Shown here: positions 45,282 to 53,222 of the stretch, piece after piece
Layout of the letters: each line of letters opens with the position of its first letter
Position numbering within the stretch: position 1 is the stretch's first letter
Source: Novosphingobium cyanobacteriorum
Lineage (GTDB): Bacteria > Pseudomonadota > Alphaproteobacteria > Sphingomonadales > Sphingomonadaceae
Length of the DNA: 64,000 nucleotides
Assembly (NCBI RefSeq): GCF_029436685.1
Contig: NZ_JAROCY010000008.1
Coordinates: forward strand, 1 to 64,000
Direction: 5' to 3'
The notes under the pieces: model-generated
Seen by the model: the letters and a program-made list of their open reading frames with translations, nothing else
What the model was told of the DNA's origin: nothing
The model's database searches: none
Translations under genes and position numbers: made by a program

Positions 45282-46331
45282 TCACTCCGCCGCGATCCCG
45301 CCAAACATATCCACCTCGACCTCGCCGCCCGCGTCTGCGTTCGCGGCGGTCTTGGCCTTGCGGCGGCTGTCGAAGCTGGACCAGACGTCGTTCCAGTTGC
45401 CGCGGGTGGCGGCCTTGGAATATTCGGTGGCGCGGGTTTCGAAGAAGTTGGCGTGCTCCACCCCGTTGAGCAGCGGGGCCAGCCAGGGCAGCGGGTGATC
45501 CTCGATCATGTAGATCGGCTGGAAGCCCAGCTGGCCCAGCCGCCAATCGGCGATGAAGCGGATGTAGCGCTTGATGTCCTTGGCGCTCATGCCCGGCACC
45601 GGGCCCTGTTCGAAGGCGAGATCGATGAAGGCGTCTTCCAGCCGCACCGTCTTCTGGCAGCAATCGATGATGTCTTCCTTCACCGCCTTGGTCAGGCAGT
45701 CCCGCTCCTTCACGAACGTGTGGAACAGCTTGGTGATGCCTTCGCAATGCAGCGATTCATCGCGCACCGACCAGCTGACGATCTGGCCCATGCCCTTCAT
45801 CTTGTTGAAGCGGGGGAAGTTCATCAGCATGGCGAAGCTGGCGAAAAGCTGCATGCCTTCGGTGAAGCCGCCGAACATGGCGAGGGTGCGGGCGATGTCC
45901 TCGTCGTTCTCCACGCCGAAGGTGTGCATGTAGTCATGCTTGGCCTTCAGCTCCTCGTACTCCAGGAACATGCCGTATTCGGTCTCGGGCATGCCGATGG
46001 TGTCAAGCAGGTGGCTGTAGGCGGCAATGTGCACCGTCTCCATGTTGGAAAAGGCGGCCAGCATCATCTTGATCTCGGTCGGCTTGAACACGCGGCCGTA
46101 CTGTTCGTGGTAGCAGTTCTGCACTTCCACGTCGGCCTGGGTGAAGAAGCGGAAGATCTGCGTGAGCAGGTTGCGTTCATGGTCGCTGATCTTCTGCGCC
46201 CAATCGCGGCAATCCTCGCCCAGCGGCACTTCCTCGGGCAGCCAGTGCACCTGCTGCTGGCGCTTCCAGAAATCGAACGCCCAGGGATATTCGAAGGGCT
46301 TGTAGGTCTTGCGGGCTTCAAGAAGGGGCAT
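45282..46331 (-). CDS. nrdB: Class Ia ribonucleotide reductase beta subunit
   Basis: 349 aa. It houses the diiron-tyrosyl radical cofactor. Ligands in place: Glu and His of METVHIAAYSHL, with the radical Tyr four residues after that His, and Glu/His of RDESLHCEG in the second half. The C-terminal tail (GGEVEVDMFGGIAAE) would bind NrdA. On the same strand as nrdA but 2 kb downstream of it, separated by two genes and repeats, so it needs its own promoter; the upstream 435 bp contain a family A repeat. Confidence 0.96.
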   Translation of the reverse strand: MPLLEARKTYKPFEYPWAFDFWKRQQQVHWLPEEVPLGEDCRDWAQKISDHERNLLTQIFRFFTQADVEVQNCYHEQYGRVFKPTEIKMMLAAFSNMETVHIAAYSHLLDTIGMPETEYGMFLEYEELKAKHDYMHTFGVENDEDIARTLAMFGGFTEGMQLFASFAMLMNFPRFNKMKGMGQIVSWSVRDESLHCEGITKLFHTFVKERDCLTKAVKEDIIDCCQKTVRLEDAFIDLAFEQGPVPGMSAKDIKRYIRFIADWRLGQLGFQPIYMIEDHPLPWLAPLLNGVEHANFFETRATEYSKAATRGNWNDVWSSFDSRRKAKTAANADAGGEVEVDMFGGIAAE

Positions 46332-46446
46332 GGTTCGATTCCTGTGCGGTGCTGACGTTCAAGATAGGGCGTGGCGGCCCGCGGCGAAAGCGCACGCGGG
46401 GGGAAGGGGGCGGTGTTTTCCACCGGTACGAGGGGCGCGGGAAAGA

Positions 46447-46611
46447 GTCTTTGTCGGGTACGGGAAACGCCTCCGCGTTTCCCTTGCGGCACCGGCCCAC
46501 TCCCCCGCCCGGCCACCCACGCGAGTATCCTGAATGGGTGGCCGGGCGGGGGAGTGGGCCGGTGCCGCCAAGCCCCTGACGGATGCCAGGGGCGCACCCA
46601 ACAAAGACTCG
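46447..46611. repeat. Family A three-hairpin repeat, copy 3, upstream of nrdB
   Basis: The central inverted repeat spans 46486-46568 with loop CGCGAGTATCCTGAA. The left small hairpin is GGGAAACGC-CTCC-GCGTTTCCC. The right one is a GCCCCTGACGGATGCCAGGGGC type followed by GCGCACCCAACAAAGACTC; the complement of that tail opens the left end (GAGTCTTTG at 46445). These ends look like terminal inverted repeats. The rest of 46332-46766 holds no gene. Confidence 0.88.
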
Positions 46612-46766
46612 GTGATGCGCTTTGTCGCAGGCCGCGCGCAGCCCGGCGCGGGGGTGTGCTTACGCGTTAACCACGGGGAACGGCGGGCTGGGGGCGGCAT
46701 TGGGGGTGCAGAAGCGCGTGGGGCAGCGACCCCGGCGCAAGCGACCACAACGCAAGGAGATTCGCC

Positions 46767-47264
46767 GTGGGCGAATACGAACCCAACGATTCCCGCAATG
46801 TCACCGGCACCGGCAATGGCGCGCCGCAGCAGTCCGGCATCCGCAGCCCCGGCGGTGCGGACCAGCAGGAAGGCGGTGCGCGCTGGCAGGGTGATGGCCA
46901 GATGAACCAGCAGCAGGGCTCGCAGGGCCAGATGGGCAGCGCCGACGCCAATTCGGGCACCGAAGGGCAGCAGGCCCAGTTCGAAGCCGGCCGGTCCGGC
47001 CAGATGGGCGGGGGCGCGCAGACTGGCGTGGCCGCGCAGATCCGCGAGCACATGGCCGTGATCGGCGCCGATGGCGCGCACGTGGGCACAGTGGACCATG
47101 TGGACGGCCACCGCATCAAGCTGACCAAGGCGGACAGCGGGATGGGTGCCCATTCGGGCCACCACCACTACATTTCGCTCGGCCTGGTCGCCGGAGTGGA
47201 GGGCGACACGGTGCGCCTCTCGGCCAACGGCGATGTCGCCTATGGCATGGAAGAAGAGGAATAA
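46767..47264 (+). CDS. DUF2171 domain protein
   Basis: 165 aa from a GTG with AAGGAGA 6 nt upstream. The first about 85 residues are Gly/Gln/Ser-rich and probably disordered. The last about 75 are a DUF2171 domain (IREHMAVIGADGAHVGTVDHVDG, HHHYISLGLVAGVEGDTVRL), a PRC-barrel-like fold often encoded with stress and low-nutrient genes in sphingomonads and rhizobia. Function unknown. It sits between nrdA and nrdB on the opposite strand and ends at an intrinsic terminator. Confidence 0.85.
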   Translation: MGEYEPNDSRNVTGTGNGAPQQSGIRSPGGADQQEGGARWQGDGQMNQQQGSQGQMGSADANSGTEGQQAQFEAGRSGQMGGGAQTGVAAQIREHMAVIGADGAHVGTVDHVDGHRIKLTKADSGMGAHSGHHHYISLGLVAGVEGDTVRLSANGDVAYGMEEEE

Positions 47265-47360
47265 GCCGATCGGGGCGGGCGTTGTGGTCGTGCTGCGACC
47301 CCGCCCCGCAGCGAAAGCCCCGTCCCCTTCGGGGCCAGGTCGTGCCACGCGACCGGAAGG

Positions 47361-47392
47361 CGCCTCCTCGCAAGAGGGGGCGTTTTTCTTTT
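47361..47392 (+). terminator. Intrinsic terminator after the DUF2171 gene
   Basis: A stem of CGCCTCCTC with GAGGGGGCG, a GCAA tetraloop, then TTTTTCTTTT. Confidence 0.82.
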
Positions 47393-47412
47393 CCGTTCGG
47401 ATCGCCTCGCGG

Positions 47413-47636
47413 CGATGCCCGTCTGGCATCCGCCAGCCGGGCGCTGCACCAGCCCACTCCCCCGGCCCGGGTCTTTTGTTTGGTGCGCCTTCGACATCCG
47501 TCGAAGGCTTGCGGCACCAGCCCACTCCCCCGCCCGGCCACCCACGTGAGTATCCTGAATGGGTGGCCGGGCGGGGGAGTGGGCTGGTGCCGCAAAGGGA
47601 AGCCCGGAGGGGCTTCCCGCACCCAACAAATAACTT
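47413..47636. repeat. Family A repeat, copy 4, preceded by a truncated left half
   Basis: The full copy has a central inverted repeat at 47511-47593 (loop CGTGAGTATCCTGAA), left small hairpin CTTCGACATCCGTCGAAG, right small hairpin GGGAAGCCCGGAGGGGCTTCCC, and end sequences TCTTTTGTTTGGTGCGCC and CGCACCCAACAAA. Immediately to the left (47443-47469) is a partial left arm (GCACCAGCCCACTCCCCCGG), which suggests one copy landed in or next to another. It lies between convergent genes. Confidence 0.85.
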
Positions 47637-47638
47637 GC

Positions 47639-48028
47639 CTACTTCCAGAACCAGCCGGGCTTCACGCCGCGATCCTTGCGGTTGCGCCACATCTGGACGT
47701 AGAGCCACAGGCCGGAGAAGCTGAAGAAGATCATCGCAAAGCCGCTGAGCGTGCCGATCAGCACGCCGGCCGGGCCGAAGCTTTCGCCCGAGTGCAGGTG
47801 ATGCAGCAGGCCCACGATCGCACGCGGATCGCCTTCCTTGGGCTTGGGCCGGCAGAAATAGTCCGGCGGACAGACGAAGGCGGGCTTCTGTTCCACCTGC
47901 GCGGCCTTCGGCTTGTCGTCGTCGTCTCCCGCCATCAGCGGCACGACCTGGCTGAGCGTGCCGGTTACGGCGATCCACAGCAGGAACACGGAGAAGAACA
48001 CCGAAAGCCAGCGGTGCCACTTGCGCAT
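47639..48028 (-). CDS. PepSY-associated membrane protein
   Basis: 129 aa from the ATG with AAGGGA upstream. Two membrane helices (about 6-28 and 92-116) flank a periplasmic loop with two Cys (FVCPPDYFCRP) and HHLHSGESFG, the usual pattern of short PepSY-TM proteins. These accompany siderophore and iron-uptake systems. A Fur-like inverted repeat 20 bp upstream of the start supports iron control. No receptor gene is adjacent. Confidence 0.8.
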   Translation of the reverse strand: MRKWHRWLSVFFSVFLLWIAVTGTLSQVVPLMAGDDDDKPKAAQVEQKPAFVCPPDYFCRPKPKEGDPRAIVGLLHHLHSGESFGPAGVLIGTLSGFAMIFFSFSGLWLYVQMWRNRKDRGVKPGWFWK

Positions 48029-48047
48029 AGAACGATCCCTTTCGATA

Positions 48048-48064
48048 TTGCGAATTACTCGCAA
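48048..48064. promoter_or_regulatory. Fur-like box upstream of the PepSY-type gene
   Basis: TTGCGA-ATTAC-TCGCAA: perfect 6-bp arms, 5-bp spacer, 20 bp from the start codon. It matches the TTGCGAATNATTCGCAA type of Fur site seen before iron-uptake genes in alphaproteobacteria. Confidence 0.58.
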
Positions 48065-48215
48065 CTATAAACAGCCTGACTGGCATCGTGCAAGCAGGCT
48101 CTCTGTCGCGCATTGTCGCAGCGCAGGGCAATCCGCAAAGTGTCGCGGTTTGTATCGTTGGGTTCCGGACGTATTGCTTCGTGGTTTGCCTAAGGGCGCG
48201 GTGGGTGCGGAGATC

Positions 48216-48250
48216 CCCCACCCCAACCCCTCCCCTGAAGGGGAGGGGCT
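48216..48250. repeat. Half copy of the GC hairpin repeat
   Basis: CCCCACCCCAACCCCTCCCC leads into an AGGGGAGGGG partner, like one arm of the 10847-10932 repeat. It lies 46 bp past the nrdA stop and may act as its terminator. 48065-48215 holds no gene. Confidence 0.55.
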
Positions 48251-48296
48251 CGTCGGAGGAGCCCGCGTGCGCCATGGCGATGCCACCCGCCCGCCA

Positions 48297-50276
48297 TCAC
48301 TGGCAGGCGAGGCATTCCTCGTAGTCGGTCTGGCCGGCGCTGAGTTCGATCTTGGGCGCTTCGGCGGTGTTGTCCGCCTCCACCCCGCCGGCGAACCCGG
48401 CGCGCTGGACCGACTTGGAGCGCAGGTAGTACAGGCTCTTGATCCCGCGCTCCCACGCCTGGAAGTGCAGCATCATCAGGTCCCACTTGTCGACGTCGGC
48501 GGGGATGTAGAGGTTGAGGCTCTGCGCCTGGTCGATGAAGGGTGTGCGGTCGGCCGCGAATTCCAGCAGCCAGCGCTGGTCGATCTCGAAGCTGGTCTTG
48601 TAGACCGCCTTTTCCTCAGGGCTGAGGAAATCGAGGTGCTGGACCGAGCCGCCATGTTCGAGGATCGAGTTCCACACGTTGGTGGAATCCTTGCTCTTTT
48701 CCGCCAGCAGCTTCTTCAGGTAGGGGTTTTCGACCACGAACGAACCCGACAGCGTCTTGTGCGTGTAGATGTTCGCCGGGATCGGTTCGATGCAGGCGCT
48801 GGTGCCGCCGCAGATGATGCTGATCGACGCGGTGGGCGCGATCGCCATCTTGCAGCTGAAGCGCTGCATCACGCCCATGTCCGCGGCATCGGGGCAGGGC
48901 CCGCGTTCCTGCGCGAGCAGCAGCGAAGCCTCGTCCGCCTTGGCGGCGATGTGCTTGAACATCTTGAGGTTCCACGCCTTGGCCATCGCGGATTCAAAGG
49001 CGATGCCCTTCATCTGCAGGAACGAGTGGAAGCCCATCACGCCCATGCCGACGCTGCGTTCGCGCATGGCGGAATACTTGGCGCGGGCCATCTCGGACGG
49101 CGCGCGATCGATGTAGTCCTGCAGCACGTTGTCAAGGAAGCGCAGCACGTCCTCGATGAAGCGCTTGTCGCCGTTCCATTCGTCCCAGGTCTCGAGATTG
49201 AGCGAGGACAGGCAGCACACCGCGGTGCGATCGTTGCCGAGGTGGTCACGCCCGGTGGGCAGCGTGATTTCCGAACAGAGGTTGGAGGTGGAGACCTTCA
49301 GCCCCAGGTCGCGGTGATGCTTGGGCATCATGCGGTTCACCGTGTCATTGAACACGATGTAGGGCTCGCCGGTGGCGAGGCGGGTTTCCACCAGCTTCTG
49401 GAACAGGCTGCGCGCATCGACCTTGCCGCGCACCGAGCCGTCCTTGGGGCTGCGCAGCGCAAACTCGGCGCCATCGCGCACCGCTTCCATGAACTCGTCG
49501 GTCAGCAGCACGCCGTGGTGGAGGTTCAGCGCCTTGCGGTTGAAGTCGCCCGAAGGCTTGCGGATCTCGAGGAACTCCTCGATCTCGGGGTGCGAGATGT
49601 CGAGGTAGCAGGCGGCCGAGCCGCGGCGCAGCGAACCCTGCGAGATCGCGAGGGTGAGGCTGTCCATCACCCGGACGAAGGGGATGATGCCGCTGGTCTT
49701 GCCGTTGAGGCCGACGCTTTCGCCAATGCCGCGGACCTGGCCCCAATAGGTGCCGATGCCGCCGCCGCGGCTGGCCAGCCACACGTTCTCGTTCCAGGTT
49801 GCGACGATGCCTTCAAGGCTGTCATCCACCGAGTTCAGGTAGCACGAGATCGGCAGGCCGCGCCCGGTGCCGCCGTTGGACAGCACGGGGGTGGCGGGCA
49901 TGAACCACAGCTTGGAGATGTAGTCGTACAGGCGCTGGGCGTGCTCCTGATCGTCGGCATAGGCATCGGCCACGCGGGCGAACAGGTCCTGGTACTTTTC
50001 GCCGGGAAGCAGGTAGCGATCGTCGAGCGTGTCCTTGCCGAAATCGGTCAGGCGGGCATCGCGCGAGGCATCGGTGACGATGCTGAAGCGGCGGGCGTTG
50101 ATCTTCTTGGAATCGTCCTTGGGCGCGGCCTCAACCGCTGCCGCCATGGCGGCCACCAGCGCTTCGCTACCCTTGTCTTCCGCACTCATCTCGACTGCCT
50201 TCTTTGCTTCCGGCGAGACGACATCGCCGCCCAGCAGGCCCAGCTCGTCCTGCACCGACACGTCACCGTTGCTCAC
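48297..50276 (-). CDS. nrdA: Class Ia ribonucleotide reductase alpha subunit
   Basis: 659 aa from GTG 50276 (GGGGA upstream); ATG 50189 with AAGAAGG is an alternative that would give 630 aa. It reduces ribonucleoside diphosphates. Active-site pieces: STSNLCSEITLPTGRD with the catalytic Cys/Asn/Glu set, PTASISIICGGTSACIEPI, and the C-terminal redox pair in EECLACQ that accepts electrons from thioredoxin. No N-terminal ATP cone is obvious. nrdB lies 2 kb downstream rather than next to it. No convincing NrdR box pair is seen upstream. Confidence 0.95.
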   Translation of the reverse strand: MSNGDVSVQDELGLLGGDVVSPEAKKAVEMSAEDKGSEALVAAMAAAVEAAPKDDSKKINARRFSIVTDASRDARLTDFGKDTLDDRYLLPGEKYQDLFARVADAYADDQEHAQRLYDYISKLWFMPATPVLSNGGTGRGLPISCYLNSVDDSLEGIVATWNENVWLASRGGGIGTYWGQVRGIGESVGLNGKTSGIIPFVRVMDSLTLAISQGSLRRGSAACYLDISHPEIEEFLEIRKPSGDFNRKALNLHHGVLLTDEFMEAVRDGAEFALRSPKDGSVRGKVDARSLFQKLVETRLATGEPYIVFNDTVNRMMPKHHRDLGLKVSTSNLCSEITLPTGRDHLGNDRTAVCCLSSLNLETWDEWNGDKRFIEDVLRFLDNVLQDYIDRAPSEMARAKYSAMRERSVGMGVMGFHSFLQMKGIAFESAMAKAWNLKMFKHIAAKADEASLLLAQERGPCPDAADMGVMQRFSCKMAIAPTASISIICGGTSACIEPIPANIYTHKTLSGSFVVENPYLKKLLAEKSKDSTNVWNSILEHGGSVQHLDFLSPEEKAVYKTSFEIDQRWLLEFAADRTPFIDQAQSLNLYIPADVDKWDLMMLHFQAWERGIKSLYYLRSKSVQRAGFAGGVEADNTAEAPKIELSAGQTDYEECLACQ

Positions 50277-50823
50277 GTCGCCATCCCCGGTCCTGAAATC
50301 CACGCCACAGCCCCCGAAACTCGTGGCCGGCCCCGAAAGGTCCAGCCGTTGCCAACACGGCCGGAGGCAGGCCCCCGGCAATTCAATCGAGAATCGGTGC
50401 GACCCGATCCATACCAGATGCAGAACGAATGGGGAACGACTTCCCACCCCTGCGCCTGCACCCGCGCAATTCCGCCAAGGACAGGGGACCCCGTCACGAA
50501 AGCACCCGCTTTCGCGCTGACGCGGTTCCGCACCGTCCCCTTTGAAAACTAGGTTTAGAGGTCCCCCCTGAACCCGACCACAACCCATAGTGCCTGATCG
50601 CGATTCCAACACAAGGGGGGAAAGGGGGCATCACCGATTCGCTTCGTCGCACGTGCGATTCGTTTCACCGCAGTGACAGTCATTGTGCAGTGCAGCGACG
50701 CGTGGACGCAGCCGCTGTTCAAGGGGCAAATGACGCCAGTCGGATTTTTTTTGGGGTCGGTCAGCAAATTGTGGACAAGAACCGGTCAACCGCCCCCATA
50801 TCGCGTGTCCACAGGAATAGGGC
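50277..50823. other. 547-bp intergenic region between nrdA and the GlsB-like gene
   Basis: No gene found. Likely holds the nrdA promoter and that of the divergent small gene. Contains a run of eight T (within GGATTTTTTTTGGGG) and, near 50770, TTGTGGACAA, whose complement is one mismatch from a DnaA box. The small open frames here do not look coding. Confidence 0.5.
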
Positions 50824-51078
50824 TTGTCCGTGCTGAACCTGATCTCGATCCTTCTTTCCGGCCTGCTGGTGGGGCTGGTCGCGCAGTTCCTCTATCCGGG
50901 GCCAGTCGACATGGGCCTGGGCCGCACCATCCTGCTCGGCATCGGTGGCTCGCTGGTGGCGGGGCTTGCCGCGAGCTGGCGCGACGGACGGCCATGGAGC
51001 GAAGGCTTCAGCCGCGCGGGCTGCATCGGATCGGTGCTGGGCGCGATGGTGCTGATCTTCCTGGGGCGGCATTTTTGA
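50824..51078 (+). CDS. GlsB/YeaQ/YmgE family membrane protein
   Basis: 84 aa from a TTG with AGGAA 6 nt upstream; GTG 50830 is also possible. Three short hydrophobic helices with Gly-rich packing (ISILLSGLLVGLVAQFLYPG, IGGSLVAGLAASW, SVLGAMVLIFLG) as in transglycosylase-associated/YeaQ proteins, often stress-induced. Inner membrane, function unknown. It ends at a family A repeat. Confidence 0.8.
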   Translation: MSVLNLISILLSGLLVGLVAQFLYPGPVDMGLGRTILLGIGGSLVAGLAASWRDGRPWSEGFSRAGCIGSVLGAMVLIFLGRHF

Positions 51079-51227
51079 TTTGTGCGCCCCTGACATCCGT
51101 CAGGTGCTTGCGGCACCGGCCCACTCCCCCGCCCGGCCACCCATTCAGGGTACACTTCGGTGGGTGGCCGGGCGGGGGAGTGGGCCGGTGCCGCAAGGGA
51201 AACCCGGATAGGTTTCCCGCACTCAAC
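51073..51227. repeat. Family A three-hairpin repeat, copy 5, inverted orientation
   Basis: The central inverted repeat spans 51110-51194. Its loop contains TTCAGGGTAC, the reverse complement of GTACCCTGAA in the copy 1 loop, so this copy is flipped. Small hairpins: a CCCCTGACATCCGTCAGG type on the left and GGGAAACCCGGATAGGTTTCCC on the right. The left end TTTGATTTGTGCGC matches the complement of the solo element tail at 61561. Lies between convergent genes. Confidence 0.87.
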
Positions 51228-51237
51228 TCATACTCCC

Positions 51238-52833
51238 TCAGCGATCGGGTACGAGGATCGTGTCACGCGCGGCGGGCTGGGTTTCGGGATAGTCCTGGTT
51301 GAAGTGCAGGCCGCGGCTTTCGCGGCGGGCGCGGGCGCTCTTGATGATCAGGCTTGCGGTGTCCACCAGGTTGCGCAGCTCGATCAGGTCGGCGCTGACG
51401 CGGAAGTGCTGGTAGTATTCCGCCACTTCGTTGCGCAGCAGCTTGATGCGGTGGGCGGCGCGCTCCAGCCGCTTGTTGGTGCGCACGATGCCGACATAGT
51501 TCCACATGAAGCGGCGCAGCTCGGTCCAGTTCTGCTTGATCACCACTTCCTCGTCGGAATCGGTGACGCGGCTTTCATCCCACGCGCGCAGCTTGGGCGG
51601 GGCCTCGAACTGGTCCCAGCGGGCAAGGATGTCGCGCGCGGCGGCATCGCCGAAGACGAAGCATTCGAGCAGCGAGTTGCTGGCCAGGCGATTGGCCCCG
51701 TGCAGCCCGCTTTCCGAGCACTCGCCCACAGCATAGAGGCCCGGCAGATCGGTGCGGCCGTTGAGATCGATCAACACGCCGCCGCAGGTATAATGCTGCG
51801 CAGGCACAACCGGGATCGGCTCCTTCGTCATGTCGATGCCCAGCCCCAGAAGCCGTTCATAGATGTTGGGGAAGTGGCCGCGGACGAACTCCGGGTCCTT
51901 GTGGCTGATATCGAGATGGACGTAGTCGAGGCCCAGTCGCTTGATCTCGTGGTCGATGGCGCGGGCGACGATGTCACGCGGGGCCAGTTCCTCGCGCGGG
52001 TCGAAGCGGGGCATGAAGCGCTCCCCACCGCCGGGCACGCCGGGCGGCAGCTTCAGATGCCCGCCTTCGCCGCGCACTGCCTCGGTAATCAGGAAGTTCT
52101 TGACCTCAAGATTGTAGAGGCAGGTGGGGTGGAACTGCATGAATTCCATGTTGGAGACGCGCGCGCCAGCCCGCCACGCCATCGCAATGCCATCGCCGGT
52201 CGCGCCGCGTGGAGCGGTGCTGAACAGGTATGTGCGGCCTGCGCCGCCAGTGGCGAGGATGGTGGCGCGCGCAGAGAAGCAGCCGACCCGCCCGGTCGAC
52301 TGGTCCAATGCATAGACGCCCCACACGCGATTGCCGGGCTTGCCGTCTCCGCGATGGCGATCGGTTACGAGATCGACCACGACCATGTCGGGCTTCAGCG
52401 TGATGTTGGGGTGGGCCTTGGCCGCGGCGATCAGCGCCTTCTGCACGGCAAAGCCCGTGGCGTCGTCAACATGAACGATACGGCGGTGCGAATGGCCGCC
52501 TTCGCGGGTCAGGTGCAGCGCACCCGCCTCTGCGTTGAAGGGCACACCTATTTCGGCAAGCCGGCGGATCGCCTCGGGCGCGTGCTCGACCACGAATTCC
52601 ACCGTCTCGCGCCGGTTGAGGCCGCCACCCGCGATCATCGTGTCGCGGATGTGGTCTTCGAAGGTGTCACCTTCGTCCAGCACGGCGGCGATGCCGCCCT
52701 GTGCCCAGGCGGTGGACCCCCCATCGAGCGCGCCCTTGGCCAGGACCAGCACCTTGCACCGTTCCGCCAGCACCAACGCGGCAGTCAGCCCGGCGGCGCC
52801 GGACCCGATGATGAGAACGTCGTGCTGGATCAC
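51238..52833 (-). CDS. nadB: L-aspartate oxidase
   Basis: 531 aa. It oxidises L-aspartate to iminoaspartate for NAD synthesis, using FAD. FAD-binding motif IIGSGAAGLTAALVLAE at residues 8-24; other signatures are GGSTAWAQGGIAAVLDEGD, HPTCLY, and HYTCGGVLIDLNGRTDLPGLYAVGECSESGLHGANRL; the C-terminal helical cap starts near residue 420. nadA and nadC are not in the window. Cytoplasmic. Confidence 0.95.
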   Translation of the reverse strand: MIQHDVLIIGSGAAGLTAALVLAERCKVLVLAKGALDGGSTAWAQGGIAAVLDEGDTFEDHIRDTMIAGGGLNRRETVEFVVEHAPEAIRRLAEIGVPFNAEAGALHLTREGGHSHRRIVHVDDATGFAVQKALIAAAKAHPNITLKPDMVVVDLVTDRHRGDGKPGNRVWGVYALDQSTGRVGCFSARATILATGGAGRTYLFSTAPRGATGDGIAMAWRAGARVSNMEFMQFHPTCLYNLEVKNFLITEAVRGEGGHLKLPPGVPGGGERFMPRFDPREELAPRDIVARAIDHEIKRLGLDYVHLDISHKDPEFVRGHFPNIYERLLGLGIDMTKEPIPVVPAQHYTCGGVLIDLNGRTDLPGLYAVGECSESGLHGANRLASNSLLECFVFGDAAARDILARWDQFEAPPKLRAWDESRVTDSDEEVVIKQNWTELRRFMWNYVGIVRTNKRLERAAHRIKLLRNEVAEYYQHFRVSADLIELRNLVDTASLIIKSARARRESRGLHFNQDYPETQPAARDTILVPDR

Positions 52834-53045
52834 AGTTCAGGCTCCGCTGGCGCCAGCGCGGGAAACGGCAGGCGCAATCTTGGAGGCTGCTTTGCCCGCC
52901 ATGCACCGATTTGAAAAGCACCGATGCCTTTGTGGGCGGTGCAGCATGGCGCGATGTCCGAAAATTAGCACCTGGCTGACTTTTCATTCGCAAATGCAGC
53001 ACAAACTACGTATTGCTACTTAGTCCATTTTGGAGTCGGGGGCCA

Positions 53046-53216
53046 ATGTTCGCCAAGCTCGCGTGCCTGTTGAACCGTCATCGCCCGGTGCGCACCGAGA
53101 TCCGCTGGAACGGCGCACACTATGTCGCATCGTGCCAGAACTGTGGCCAGCCGCTGCGCCGGGTGGGCAAGGGGCGGTGGCGCGAGGCTCCGCCCGACGA
53201 GTCCGCTCCGGCGTAA
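53046..53216 (+). CDS. Small zinc-ribbon-like protein
   Basis: 56 aa; the ATG follows GGGGG. Contains CLLNRHRP and CQNCG, so Cys8 and the CxxC pair could hold a metal; basic overall. Several sphingomonad genomes carry similar short proteins, but no function is known. Convergent with the ABC ATPase gene, 6 bp between stops. Confidence 0.62.
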   Translation: MFAKLACLLNRHRPVRTEIRWNGAHYVASCQNCGQPLRRVGKGRWREAPPDESAPA

Positions 53217-53222
53217 GGCGGT

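Noticed and set aside
46359..48275. 638-aa minus-strand frame reading through family A repeats and the PepSY gene
   Set aside because: Translates palindromic repeats and antisense of the DUF2171 gene; no ribosome site or family.
47913..50552. 879-aa open frame antisense to nrdA
   Set aside because: Mirror frame of nrdA; no conserved sequence.
50277..50823. NrdR boxes in front of nrdA
   Set aside because: Only weak partial matches (such as CCCATAGTG) and no spaced pair of palindromes.
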